The position numbers and the translations under genes are program-made. DNA of 59,812 nt from Microvirga sp. Mcv34 (GTDB lineage Bacteria; Pseudomonadota; Alphaproteobacteria; Rhizobiales; Beijerinckiaceae). How positions within the stretch are numbered: the stretch's first letter is position 1; every line of letters begins with the position of its first letter. Below are positions 26,937 to 35,154 of this stretch, piece after piece. Where the stretch lies: the NCBI RefSeq assembly GCF_024519725.1, contig NZ_JALJRK010000036.1, positions 1-59,812 of the forward strand, written 5' to 3'. Below the pieces are notes generated by a model that was not told where the DNA came from, made no database searches, and saw only the letters and a program-made list of their open reading frames with translations.

Positions 26937-27332
26937 TCAACGAGAGCCCGGCGAAGGCTGCTCCTTCGTGCCGGGCCGCTGAATCTTGTTCTCGTGGAAC
27001 CGGCGGACGATCTCGGTGGAGAGACTCGCCTTCGTGGTGCCCGCGCCCTGCTCGCGCCCGGCCGCGTAGCAATCCTGCATGGCGAAGGTCTCGTTCGCCC
27101 GCGGATGGTAAAATGTCTTTTCCGTGCGGTTGTACGTCCACGGCTCGTCGCTGCAGTTCCGTCCGAAAGCCCCGATCGTATTCTCGACCGCCATCCATTT
27201 CAGAGCGGAACCGGGACACTGGCCCTCATATTGCCCGCTATAGGGGCCGATGCGGGGATAGCAGCTCGTCTGGGCGTGGACCACGCCGAGGGAGGACAGC
27301 AGGATCGCGGTGGACAGGATCGCTCTGGACAT
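26937..27332 (-). CDS. secreted small protein, 131 aa
   Basis: The ATG at 27332 starts a signal peptide (MSRAILSTAILLSSLGVVHA) with cleavage before QTSC. The mature protein has four Cys (SCYPR, GQCPG, RNCSD, QDCYA), aromatic and polar residues in the middle (DEPWTYNRTEKTFYHPRANE), and a long basic C-terminus. No family is recognised. It is probably periplasmic or secreted. The start lacks a good ribosome site. Confidence 0.65.
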   Translation of the reverse strand: MSRAILSTAILLSSLGVVHAQTSCYPRIGPYSGQYEGQCPGSALKWMAVENTIGAFGRNCSDEPWTYNRTEKTFYHPRANETFAMQDCYAAGREQGAGTTKASLSTEIVRRFHENKIQRPGTKEQPSPGSR

Positions 27333-27431
27333 GAGTTCGTTCGCGGAAGAGGTTGCGGCTCAGCTTAGCAACAACGATGACGCAAGGGAATGCATCCGAC
27401 GACTTCGACCAAACTCCGGGCCATCAACCCG

Positions 27432-27599
27432 TCACCGGCCGTTCCAGGCCCGCAACGCGAGAAGCGGCGTGAGAATGGGCCAGCCGAAACCCGCGATGAG
27501 GATATGGTCGAGGCCCACTCCTTCATCGCCGTCGATGGTCGTCGAGACCGCCAGCAGCAGGATCACGCCGCACAAATAGACCATGAGAACTTCACGCAT
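27432..27599 (-). CDS. small two-span membrane protein, 55 aa
   Basis: An ATG on the minus strand encodes MREVLMVYLCGVILLLAVST, a short acidic loop (TIDGDEGVGLD), and a second span (HILIAGFGWPILTPLLALRA). The charge pattern and the composition of both spans look like a real small membrane protein. It lies between the 131-aa secreted protein and nepR. The function is unknown. Confidence 0.5.
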   Translation of the reverse strand: MREVLMVYLCGVILLLAVSTTIDGDEGVGLDHILIAGFGWPILTPLLALRAWNGR

Positions 27600-27791
27600 G
27601 AACCCAGCCCGCCTTTGTCGTTAAGGTCGAGCTTTGACGCAGTGCTCACGTGAATCCAATGCGACCGGCGGTCGCCGCATCCTTTCGTCGAATATGAGAG
27701 GGCGCGGATCGAGCTGGAAAGGAAGCTTGTCCCATTTTCGGGCCAAAGCCTCATTTTTCCCAGAAAAGTATTCTTTTTCATAAACTTAGCT

Positions 27792-27816
27792 GAAACCCAA
27801 TCGATCCTTGCCCGTT
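27792..27816 (+). promoter_or_regulatory. possible EcfG-type promoter of nepR
   Basis: GAAAC, 16 bases, CGTT. The general-stress consensus in alphaproteobacteria is GGAAC-N16/17-CGTT, so there is one mismatch. The leader to the NepR start would be about 30 nt. NepR genes are typically under EcfG control. Confidence 0.45.
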
Positions 27817-27852
27817 CTCAAGCTCAAAGACGAGCAGAGAGGGAGGGTATGG

Positions 27853-28074
27853 ATGCCAAAGCGGCACCATCCTTATGACGCTGAGAGCGAACGGGGCTGG
27901 AGCATCGATTCCAGTACCCTGACGCCAGCTGGCCAATCCGAACTTCTGAAGGATCTCGGACGGCAGTTGCAGCAGAACTACCAGAGCATGCTGAAAGAGC
28001 CTGCCCCCGATCGCATCCAACACCTGCTGGAGCGCCTGGAGCAGACCCATCATCATGACGAGGAAGACCTCTGA
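27853..28074 (+). CDS. nepR: NepR-type anti-sigma factor
   Basis: A 73-residue protein with ATG after GAGGGAGGG. The NepR helical core is LLKDLGRQLQQNYQSMLKEP followed by APDRIQHLLERLE. In alphaproteobacteria NepR binds the ECF sigma factor EcfG and is sequestered by phosphorylated PhyR upon stress. Neither phyR nor ecfG is adjacent, so it is an orphan copy; partners must lie elsewhere. The C-terminus is His- and acid-rich. A promoter with the EcfG pattern lies just upstream. Confidence 0.82.
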   Translation: MPKRHHPYDAESERGWSIDSSTLTPAGQSELLKDLGRQLQQNYQSMLKEPAPDRIQHLLERLEQTHHHDEEDL

Positions 28075-28120
28075 AGACCGGGCAGGCCTTCAGAGATCCC
28101 TTGCATCGATTAATGCGACC

Positions 28121-28483
28121 TCACCCTCTGCGTCGGTTCCGCCGCTGTCCGGACGAACCTCCGCGCGGGATGAGATTGTAGACGAGGAAGCCCGTCAGGA
28201 TCCCGGCCCCGAGCAGAACCAGCGGATAAGCCCTTGCGGTATGAACCACGTCGGAAGCCTTCTCACGCACCACGTAAAGAGGCGCGGAATCATGGATCAG
28301 GCGTTCGGCGCGCCTGAGATTCTCACGGCGGGTGTGAATCTCCAGGTCGTAGCCATCGTCGTCCTCGCGCTCGTGGACGGCGATGCTGTTGCGGGCGAAA
28401 CCGCTCGCGACCAGGCGCTGGACGGCCCGGTTGGCCTCCTTGCGGGACGGGAAGCTGCCTGTGGCGATAGACGTATGCGGCAT
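28121..28483 (-). CDS. general-stress-type protein with membrane anchor
   Basis: A 120-residue protein. The N-terminal part (SIATGSFPSRKEANRAVQRL, then GFARNSIAVHERED) resembles the small stress-protein 17M-like ferredoxin-fold domain. A span at about residues 88-107 (YPLVLLGAGILTGFLVYNLI) is followed by a basic, Gly/Arg-rich tail. It lies next to nepR and a receiver gene on a stress-like locus. The fold assignment is a resemblance; no reaction is proposed. Confidence 0.6.
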   Translation of the reverse strand: MPHTSIATGSFPSRKEANRAVQRLVASGFARNSIAVHEREDDDGYDLEIHTRRENLRRAERLIHDSAPLYVVREKASDVVHTARAYPLVLLGAGILTGFLVYNLIPRGGSSGQRRNRRRG

Positions 28484-28574
28484 CAGTCATTCCTTTCAAA
28501 CTGCTGACGCAAATTCCTGGCAAGCGCCAAGGTTCCACGTCTTCAATCCGGCAGGAAGTCCGATCCCTCAGGGG

Positions 28575-28970
28575 TCAATGCCGCCGGGACGCATCCGCCG
28601 CCTTCTCGGCTTCCATCAGAACGTCGAGCGCCTTCCAGGGCTTGGGCATGAAGCGCACATCCCGCGGAACCTCGCCTTCGCGCTGGTCGAGCGGCCGCCC
28701 GGAGGTGAGGACGGTGCGGACCCAGGGCCATTTCAGGCGCACGGTGCGGACGAGGTCCAGCCCATCCATCAGGCATGGAAGTCGGACGTCGGCGAACAGG
28801 AAGGCCACTTCATCGGAATGCTGCCGCAGATAATTCAGCGCCTCTTCCGCGCTGGACGCTTCGACAACCTTCAGGTCGGTTTCCTCAAGGAGCGCTGCCG
28901 CCAAGCCTCTGACTTCGAAATCATCCTCGACAATCAAGGCGACACGATAAGGCTCGATTCTCTGTCCCAT
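28575..28970 (-). CDS. single-domain response regulator
   Basis: A 131-residue CheY-like receiver with the start at ATG 28970. The acidic pair is in ALIVEDDFEV, the phospho-acceptor Asp in FLFADVRLP, the Thr/Ser in TVLTSGRP and the Lys in FMPKPWKA; all key residues are intact. There is no output domain. Such receivers act in phosphorelays, for example in the general stress response of alphaproteobacteria. It resembles the receiver at 51798-52175. It is transcribed alone on the minus strand. Confidence 0.9.
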   Translation of the reverse strand: MGQRIEPYRVALIVEDDFEVRGLAAALLEETDLKVVEASSAEEALNYLRQHSDEVAFLFADVRLPCLMDGLDLVRTVRLKWPWVRTVLTSGRPLDQREGEVPRDVRFMPKPWKALDVLMEAEKAADASRRH

Positions 28971-29440
28971 CCGGCCTTCTCCTCTGTAATCCGGCGGCTG
29001 TTCTTGGAGCCCTCTGCAGGTGCAACGAGGCTCGGTGATCGGTGGAAAGACCGTCCCGGAAACGCAAAGCGGGTGGTCGTGGTGAACGAAGCAAGGCGCG
29101 ATGCACATGGCTCCCCGGCCTGTCACGCCTCTCGAGCACCGAACCCGAAAGTGTAGTGGCACTTCTGGGATCGGATCCGATGCTCCAACTCGTGGCTAGC
29201 GCATCCTAACGCACGGGCTTCCGAATTCGCTCGATACGCTGGCCTTCTGGTCGAGGATGCGAATACACAAATTCGATTTCCCGATGGTGCGCCATCAGGT
29301 GAAGCCCTGATCACAGAACGGTGAATCGCCGGCTCCGTTTCAGCTTGGCCGTTAAGAAATTTGCCGGCGGTACGTTTTTGCCTTGGAGGAACCTGCTCCC
29401 AGGCTGTAGCTTAAGCCTGGACCGAACGACCGCAGGTGAG

Positions 29441-29689
29441 ATGCCGATTGTGCTCAAGGAGACCAAGCTTCATCAAGAGTTCTTGGATCTGGAGCAACAT
29501 ATGAGGCTTCTGGATCGGCAGTTGGCAGATGCGATCCAGCGCATCCGCCACGGCTCCTCCCCCGACCTCGTCGAGAAAGCCAAGCAGGACGAGAAGTTTC
29601 TTCTTTCGGAGCTTGACCGCCTCATGACCCGGATGCGCGCCGTCGAGGGGCAGCTTATGCAGATTCAGAAGACCGCCACGCGGCATTGA
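29441..29689 (+). CDS. small coiled-coil protein, 82 aa
   Basis: A helical protein with heptad-like spacing of hydrophobic residues (FLDLEQHMRLLDRQLADAIQRI and FLLSELDRLMTRMRAVEGQL). There is no signal peptide and no known domain. The ATG at 29441 was chosen because residues before it look uncoded. An upstream GGAAC box is present but its -10 does not fit EcfG. The function is unknown. Confidence 0.6.
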   Translation: MPIVLKETKLHQEFLDLEQHMRLLDRQLADAIQRIRHGSSPDLVEKAKQDEKFLLSELDRLMTRMRAVEGQLMQIQKTATRH

Positions 29690-29790
29690 CACCGCTTGAT
29701 TTCATGTGCGGCAGAGCACCTCGCGCAACGCGACGAAGGTCCATGGTGGCACGCGATTAACGTTAGGTCAGTTCACGAAGAGGATGAGGT

Positions 29791-29940
29791 ATGACCCTCG
29801 ATGGCGCTCATCTCACATCACGAACCGAGAATGCCGGCGATCGGGCCCCCCGACGCATCGGCATTCCCTTGATACCGACATTGCTAGGCGCATTGGCGAT
29901 CCTGAACGTCGCGTCCGTCGTTCTGGTGCTGATGGAATAG
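29791..29940 (+). CDS. small single-span membrane protein, 49 aa
   Basis: An ATG follows GAGGATGAGGT. The peptide has a polar head, then RRIGIPLIPTLLGALAILNV continuing ASVVLVLME to the stop. The end pattern I-L-N-V-A-S-V-V-L is like the micro-proteins at 24549 (M-N-V-L-A-A-V-L) and 25150 (I-N-V-T-A-T-I-L). The function is unknown. Confidence 0.5.
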   Translation: MTLDGAHLTSRTENAGDRAPRRIGIPLIPTLLGALAILNVASVVLVLME

Positions 29941-30135
29941 CGCAGGTTCGCAACGGCCATGCGACGCGCAAAAACGAAAAGAACTGCAAGGCGCTCCGTC
30001 AGAGAAGCGACCTTGCAGGTTCATGGACATTAGCCTGTGCATCGTGCGGAACGGACGATCCGTGCCGGGCGATGCGCGGGCCAACAACGATGATCGTGTC
30101 GCCGAAAAGCGCAGGCGCTTTAGGCGACCGTCGCC

Positions 30136-30210
30136 TTACCGCAACCCGAGGAACGACAGGATTGCGAGGACGACGACGATTGCTCCGATGAGCCAGATGA
30201 TGTTGTTCAT
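30136..30210 (-). CDS. micro-protein of 24 aa, single hydrophobic span
   Basis: The ATG follows AGGAGAG on the minus strand. The peptide begins MNNIIWLIGAIVVVLAIL and ends with a Gly-Leu-Arg tail. Tiny proteins of this form are widespread in Rhizobiales and often unannotated. The strong ribosome site supports expression. The function is unknown. Confidence 0.55.
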   Translation of the reverse strand: MNNIIWLIGAIVVVLAILSFLGLR

Positions 30211-30290
30211 GATGATGCTCTCCTGACGTTGGCTAGACCCCATGCCAACGGTCAAGGTGAGCCTTCGTTCCGTCGATCGAGCCCGTCCGA

Positions 30291-30551
30291 TCAATCGCCA
30301 GCGCAGTCGGTCACATCCCTGCCGGCCACAGCCCCGGCGGGGCCAATCTGCCGTTGCGACACAGTCGTACAGGCCTCTCGCGTCAAGCCGCGGCTCGTAT
30401 CCGCCTGCACGCTGCCGTCGAAGACGCGCTCTGTCTCAAAACCCGGTCCGGACTGGTACTGCCAAGTGGAAACGCCGGCCGTGCCCACGCATCCGGACAG
30501 CACCAAGGCGAGACACGCAACAGAAGCCAGATTTCTGAAGGCTTTCGACAT
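30291..30551 (-). CDS. small putative lipoprotein
   Basis: An 86-residue protein with a signal peptide ending LALVLSGC, a canonical lipobox with Cys21 or so, so it is expected to be lipidated in the periplasm. The mature part is Gly/Thr-rich (VGTAGVSTWQYQSGPGFETE) with paired cysteines (REACTT, VTDCAGD). A GTG directly ahead of the ATG is an alternative start. No family is recognised. Confidence 0.7.
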   Translation of the reverse strand: MSKAFRNLASVACLALVLSGCVGTAGVSTWQYQSGPGFETERVFDGSVQADTSRGLTREACTTVSQRQIGPAGAVAGRDVTDCAGD

Positions 30552-30681
30552 CACTTACCCCGATCTTTGATCTCGTCTGTTGAACGCACCTTACAGGCAG
30601 CGCTTCCGATACGGCAACGCAGCGTGCCGCATCTCGGATCGAGGGCGGGACCACATGTCACCCAACCGGACCCGGCAAAAG

Positions 30682-30711
30682 AAAAACCCCGGTGTTGCCA
30701 CCGGGGTTTTT
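30682..30711. terminator. bidirectional terminator downstream of the porin
   Basis: AAAAA, an 8-bp CCCCGGTG/CACCGGGG stem with a 4-base loop, and TTTTT. It works on both strands and ends the porin transcript on the minus strand. Confidence 0.9.
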
Positions 30712-30731
30712 CGATTTGATCGGGAAGCCGA

Positions 30732-31991
30732 TTAGAAGTCGCGCTGAACGCGCAGGCGGCCTTCCCAGTTGTCGCTGTCCTGGCCGAAGGTCGGGCCCCG
30801 CGGATCGATGTTGGAGTAGAGAACCTCAACACCGAGATCGAGACCCGAAACGGGCGACCAGATCACGTTCGTGCCGGCGCGCCATTCGGAGAAGTCGAAC
30901 ACCGACGCATTGACGAAGCCGCCAGGTCCGACGCCGGGAACAAGGCCGTTGCTGTAGTCGACACGGGCGTACGAACCGAACACGCTCTGGCGAACCGTCG
31001 GTGTCCAATAGTGGTTCAGGCCACCGGCGATGGACCAGCCGCGGCCGGTATTGATGTCGCCATTGGCGCCGACGTATGCATCGACGACGTCGCGGGTCGT
31101 CGCTCCGGACGTGACGTTCGGGTCGAAGCCCAGGTAGCCGAGTGCGCCGTCGGCATAGGTGGCGGCGAGCCACAGGGCGTCACCCGCACCGAGCGCGGGC
31201 AGGTTGACATAACCCTGACCCGTGACAGCCCAACCGAGCTTGGTGTCCGGGTAATCCACGCCACCGCCGGGGAACGTGACGAGATTGTCGCTGCGCAGCT
31301 GGTGCAGGGCGGCACCGAGCTGAGCCGAGCCCCAGGAACCTTCGTACTTCAGGTTGCCCACCACGTCCGGCATCGTCTGGCCGGCCGGCGCGAACACCGC
31401 GGTGGAAGCGAAGGTGTTGCCGGTGAAGCTGCCCTCTTCGATCGCCAGCGTGGCCGAGAAGCCGTTGCCGAACGAGAAGGTGTAGGCGAAGGCGTTCACC
31501 GTCGGAGCGTCATAGAAGCGGAGCGTACCCCAGTTCTCGTTCGGCAGGTCGCTGTTCATGAAGAACGAGATCGTGCGACCGGCCGTAAGGCCGCCGAACT
31601 GCACGAAAGCCTGGTCGACATTCGGAGAGGTCGAGCTGAAGCCGTAGGCACCGGTGTCACGGGTCATCTCGAAGCGAACGAAGCTGCGAAGGAGACCGTA
31701 GGAGGTGGCGGTACGAGCGTCGAGCTGGATACGGCCGCGGGCGCGGAAGCCGATGGCGTCGTCGGCGCGGGTATTCGGCTCGAGATACAGGAACTCGGCG
31801 CGAACGCGGCCGCCGATGCGGAGGCAGGTTTCGGTGCCGGGGATGTAGAAGAAGCCTGCGCCGTAGGTGGAGCAGACGCGCACGTATTCGACAGGAGCAG
31901 CCTTCGCGACGGGAAGATCGGCAGCATGAGCTCCGGCAACAGCCGCGAGACCCGCGACCGATCCGAGGAAGAGGCTCTTAGCGAGCTTCAT
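30732..31991 (-). CDS. outer-membrane porin (Porin_2 family)
   Basis: A 419-residue beta-barrel. The signal peptide MKLAKSLFLGSVAGLAAVAG ends with AHA before ADLP. A short conserved N-terminal region (ADLPVAKAAPVEYVRVC, then GTETCLRIGGRVRAEF) with paired cysteines precedes alternating strand segments and ends in the OMP signature RVQRDF, with terminal Phe. This matches Omp2b/RopA-type porins of Rhizobiales, a trimeric general-diffusion channel. It lies alone between two terminators; the ATG at 31991 is preferred over an upstream frame start at 32033 because the signal peptide starts there. Confidence 0.95.
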   Translation of the reverse strand: MKLAKSLFLGSVAGLAAVAGAHAADLPVAKAAPVEYVRVCSTYGAGFFYIPGTETCLRIGGRVRAEFLYLEPNTRADDAIGFRARGRIQLDARTATSYGLLRSFVRFEMTRDTGAYGFSSTSPNVDQAFVQFGGLTAGRTISFFMNSDLPNENWGTLRFYDAPTVNAFAYTFSFGNGFSATLAIEEGSFTGNTFASTAVFAPAGQTMPDVVGNLKYEGSWGSAQLGAALHQLRSDNLVTFPGGGVDYPDTKLGWAVTGQGYVNLPALGAGDALWLAATYADGALGYLGFDPNVTSGATTRDVVDAYVGANGDINTGRGWSIAGGLNHYWTPTVRQSVFGSYARVDYSNGLVPGVGPGGFVNASVFDFSEWRAGTNVIWSPVSGLDLGVEVLYSNIDPRGPTFGQDSDNWEGRLRVQRDF

Positions 31992-32280
31992 GGTATTCTC
32001 CAAAAAATTCCTGAGTCCAGGACTCATATACAACCGTGACCATAATCAAGCGTCGGCTTGGCGCAACGGGGGCAGACGCGGGGTTCGCCCATACATGGCG
32101 CAATCTGCTGAAAAGATAAGCAATTTTGGACGACGCCCAGAATTATCTGGGCCGGTGTGTCATTATCTCAACAACGACGGATCGGGATGACGCAAGGTCA
32201 TTTCGGGACTTCGAAATCCTGCCGTTACGGCAGGAAACGAGGAGGGTTTTCCCCGCCCGATCAGCCCGCCAGCCCTGTCC

Positions 32281-32571
32281 TCAATCATTGAAGAAGTAAT
32301 CCGCATCCCGGCAGACGTAGCCGACGAAGCATTGCGGCGTGTCCCGGGTCGGCACGTAACGCGGATCGGTGGTCTCATTGATTTCGCAGAAGCTGCGGTC
32401 GCGGACGTAGCGGTCGTAGGTATAGGTGCCTGTGCCGAGAACGATGGCGCCGCGCGAGAACACGAGGCCGCGCGCCTGGTTGCAGGTCATGCCGGGGGTG
32501 AAGGGCCGATTTTGAGCGAGTGCGCTCGAAGCGAAGGACAACGCGACCACAACAAGAGCAACTCGTCTCAT
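32281..32571 (-). CDS. small secreted Cys-rich protein, copy B
   Basis: A 96-residue exported protein with a signal peptide (MRRVALVVVALSFASSALA) and cleavage before QNRP. The mature part parallels copy A at 24761-25060: PGMTCNQARGL, GAIVL, TYDRYVRD, FCEINE, YVPTRD, C, C. Four cysteines are at equivalent positions. The shared framework supports common ancestry and a disulfide-bonded fold. The function is unknown. It is separated by 110 bp from the acyl-ACP synthetase fragment. Confidence 0.75.
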   Translation of the reverse strand: MRRVALVVVALSFASSALAQNRPFTPGMTCNQARGLVFSRGAIVLGTGTYTYDRYVRDRSFCEINETTDPRYVPTRDTPQCFVGYVCRDADYFFND

Positions 32572-32601
32572 ACCCGAACCCTTCATACGGACTTGACCAA
32601 A

Positions 32602-32644
32602 CGGGAGCACATTTCACGCATGACAACGTGGAAATGTGCTCCCG
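32602..32644 (-). terminator. hairpin after the Aas fragment
   Basis: An inverted repeat with arms CGGGAGCACATTTC/GAAATGTGCTCCCG (one indel near the loop) lies downstream of the acyl-ACP synthetase fragment on the minus strand. It is followed by TTTGG, and probably ended that transcript. Confidence 0.6.
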
Positions 32645-32680
32645 GTTACGCAAGGGTTCGAGGTTTTTCGAGGAGCCGGC

Positions 32681-32983
32681 CTAGAGCATCGGCTGCAGGC
32701 GCCGCGCCAGCTCGACGGCGGCGGCATAATCGGTCTTGCCGGAGCCCAGCACCGGAATGCCGGAGACCAGGATGGAGCGCGGCATCCACAACTCCGGAAA
32801 TCCCTGCGCCTTCGCATGGGCCAGCAGCACGTCCCGGTCCGCTTCCGGCTTGTCCGTGATGAGGATGATCTGCTCGCCCTTGCGCGGATCCGGCACGGCC
32901 ACGACCACATGGTTGCTGTCCGGCCAGAGGCTCTGAACGGTCGCCTCGATGGCGGCCAGCGAGATCATCTCGCCACCGATCTT
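32681..32983 (-). pseudogene. AMP-binding acyl-ACP synthetase (Aas-like), C-terminal fragment
   Basis: About 100 residues remain: KIGGEMISLAAIEATVQSLW, then VPDPRKGEQIILIT, ELWMPRSILVSGIPVLGSGK (with the catalytic-region Lys), and TDYAAAVELARRL. This is the C-terminal lid of the acyl-ACP synthetase part of Aas (2-acyl-GPE acyltransferase/acyl-ACP synthetase). Coding similarity stops exactly after the K of KIGGEM (32983), where AAA TGA follows on the minus strand. The rest of the gene is absent, displaced by the island that starts at about 32984. The internal ATG at 32968 is not a natural start. Confidence 0.85.
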
Positions 32984-32993
32984 TTTTCACACA

Positions 32994-34649
32994 TTACTCC
33001 TTTGTAGGGACAATGTGAAGGAAGGGAGTGTCACCGAAGCTAAACGGAGCAGGGGTGCCACCAGTGGTGGTTGTAGAGGGGACGGCATAGTCCGGATCCT
33101 CCAGGATGGCCTTCACCAGGGCGTCGATGGCGGTGACCCCGCCTCCCCGGCGCTCGACCAACTGGGCGATGTTGGCGTAGAACTCCGGCGGTATCCAGCG
33201 GTGGTGCGCGGCCATCGCGTTCACGACATGCCGCATGGCCCGGAGCGCGGACTTGGATCCCGCCTTGAAGTACGCCATCCGGCCCAGGTCGAGATAGTGG
33301 CGGCACGTCGTGGTCGGTTTGGCATGCCCGAGCGCCTCGGCCACCCTGTCGAGCACGAAGTTCTCGACGCGCTGGTCCCAGCGGAACCCATTGTCCGCGA
33401 ACGCCTCGGCCCACAGGCGCTCGGCGAGCTTGGTGGCAAAGTACGCGCGGAGCCGATGGCCGCTCCCCTGGACATCACACTTGCTGAAGGCGTGCTTGAG
33501 GAGGTTGCCGATCGCGTCGGCTTCCAGCGGACCTCTTGTTTTCTCAGACAGGAAGATCTCCGCGGGACCCGGCGGCTCCAAGGCGTTGCTCCACCGCAAA
33601 AGCTGGTCCCTCCGGACGCTCCAAATACCGATCGTCACGAGGTCACGGACAAGGTCGATCGGGAATGGCACCTCCCGCGTGACGTTCCCTTTCCCCGTCA
33701 CGGCGATGTAAATGTTCGTGCGGCGGCGTCGTTCCAGCCGCTCGAGGCCGTCCAGTACGGCCTGCCGGCCCTCGGCCCAATTCGCGACCGCATCGAGGCC
33801 TGCGAACTGTGGCTGCCAACCCGCGCGAACAGCCTCTGCCCTATTCTCGGGTTTTGGAACCTTGATCCCCTCCTTCGCCAGCCCAGCCTCCAGCGCCAAC
33901 ACCGAAAATCGCGCCACCTCATCGCGCCTGAGACCGGCTTCCGCCTCCGTACGCCCGATGAGCCAGTTCCGATCACCGAGAGCCGGGCCCTCGGCGGAGC
34001 TCCGAAGATGCGCCAACACAGACGCCACCCCCATGTCGTCGGGGGTTGGCCGTTTCGTGGCCTTTCGTCCTGAGGGTTCCGCGCAGCGCCACACCCGGAC
34101 GCTGCCGTATGCGGTGGCTTGGGGCGGGATGCTGGCACCGCCCCGCCCCTTGCCCCGGTCCGCAGCCCGGTAAGTGATAGGCCCATTGGCGCCGACCAGT
34201 TCCCTGTCCAGCAACATCGCTTCGGCCGCGCTCTCGTAGAACGTGAACAAGGTCGAGAGTTTGCGGCCGATGCGCCGATCGGACAGGAGATCCTTGTCAC
34301 GGCGAGCATCTGCCCCGAGCTTCTTGTTCGCCTCCTTCAAACGCTCGCGCACCTCCTTCATCCACTCGCGCCAGTCGATCATGACCTGGTCGTCGACTTC
34401 GTCCCAGCGACATCCCCGGCCTTCAAGATACGCCCACCACTCCCTCAGGATGTATGCCTCGTCCCGCATGGACGAGATCGCGGTGCGCTTGTAGCGGAAC
34501 GACCATCCGAAAAAGCGGAGGAGTGGCTCGCTGACGGATCCGTCACGCTCGCAGATGATCGGGAGGCCCGGAGCTCGCTCCCCGGACCACTGGAAATCGT
34601 CCGGAGCAAAGATCATGCGGTAGTCCTCGGGATTGTGTTGAGACGCCAT
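32994..34649 (-). CDS. tyrosine recombinase/phage-type integrase
   Basis: A 551-residue site-specific recombinase. ATG 34649 follows GGGGAGG and is preferred over an upstream in-frame codon at 34772. An N-terminal SAM-like DNA-binding region contains AYILREWWAYLEGRG. The catalytic set is visible in order: Arg in AGLRRDEV (about residue 240), the Lys region KGNVTREVPF, HRLR in GSGHRLRAYF (about 398), His in ALGHAKPT (about 441), and nucleophile Tyr in RHYLDL (about 450). It lies at the extreme left edge of the island, 11 bp from the aas junction, and is the likely integration enzyme. Confidence 0.88.
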   Translation of the reverse strand: MASQHNPEDYRMIFAPDDFQWSGERAPGLPIICERDGSVSEPLLRFFGWSFRYKRTAISSMRDEAYILREWWAYLEGRGCRWDEVDDQVMIDWREWMKEVRERLKEANKKLGADARRDKDLLSDRRIGRKLSTLFTFYESAAEAMLLDRELVGANGPITYRAADRGKGRGGASIPPQATAYGSVRVWRCAEPSGRKATKRPTPDDMGVASVLAHLRSSAEGPALGDRNWLIGRTEAEAGLRRDEVARFSVLALEAGLAKEGIKVPKPENRAEAVRAGWQPQFAGLDAVANWAEGRQAVLDGLERLERRRRTNIYIAVTGKGNVTREVPFPIDLVRDLVTIGIWSVRRDQLLRWSNALEPPGPAEIFLSEKTRGPLEADAIGNLLKHAFSKCDVQGSGHRLRAYFATKLAERLWAEAFADNGFRWDQRVENFVLDRVAEALGHAKPTTTCRHYLDLGRMAYFKAGSKSALRAMRHVVNAMAAHHRWIPPEFYANIAQLVERRGGGVTAIDALVKAILEDPDYAVPSTTTTGGTPAPFSFGDTPFLHIVPTKE

Positions 34650-35154
34650 TACCTCCCCGCTTCTCCGCCCATGAGCCTCAGGCTGAAGATAGAGCACCAA
34701 GTGCGTCATGCGAAGCGTCGCCGCCGGCGCTTCCGAGCCGGCTGCTCCGAGCTTGGTCAGGTGCCCATCCACGGCAGGGGCTCAGACCGAGCTTAACGGC
34801 ACTTAGCTTTCTGCAGAACCTCAAGGCCCTCAGCTGCGGAAACAGGGCGGGTATTCAGAGAACGGATGGCCAACTATCAGATGAGAAAGCTGACGCAACA
34901 CGGTAACCATGGAAAGGCAGGATCGGGATGTCTGTCCGAACCGGCACGGCCTTGGCGGGCGGGACCGCCCTCCTCCGGGCCCGGGGCGATCCGACGCCTC
35001 GGGAGCAGCCGCGGCCGACCCCTGCCCTGTCCCCGAATTCGGGATCAAAGAGAACGATCAGGGAGAACCTCGACGACATGACCACTTCGGCAGCGAGGCG
35101 GCGATCGATATCGTGCTTGAAGCCGTCATGGTGCAGCTCGTTCAGCCGAGGAGC
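34650..35154. other. no supported gene
   Basis: A 505-bp stretch. The longest frames here have no ribosome site or family features and run through GC-rich, repetitive coding-like text. A small AAAGAGAACGATCAGGGAG site precedes a frame that ends near 35150, but its product resembles nothing known. Confidence 0.4.

Noticed and set aside
28484..28560. EcfG promoter ahead of the stress-like gene at 28121-28483
   Set aside because: GGAAC is present but the nearest CGT-type element is 22 bases away, too far.
29400..29440. EcfG promoter ahead of the coiled-coil gene at 29441
   Set aside because: GGAAC-N17 leads to CTTA rather than CGTT, and the start codon is too close.
30291..30554. GTG start two codons longer for the small lipoprotein
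   Set aside because: The ATG one codon later gives the same signal peptide; the GTG adds no feature and cannot be distinguished, so the ATG was annotated.
34649..34772. Longer start (34772) for the integrase
   Set aside because: The ATG at 34649 has a strong GGGGAGG site, and residues before it lack integrase features.
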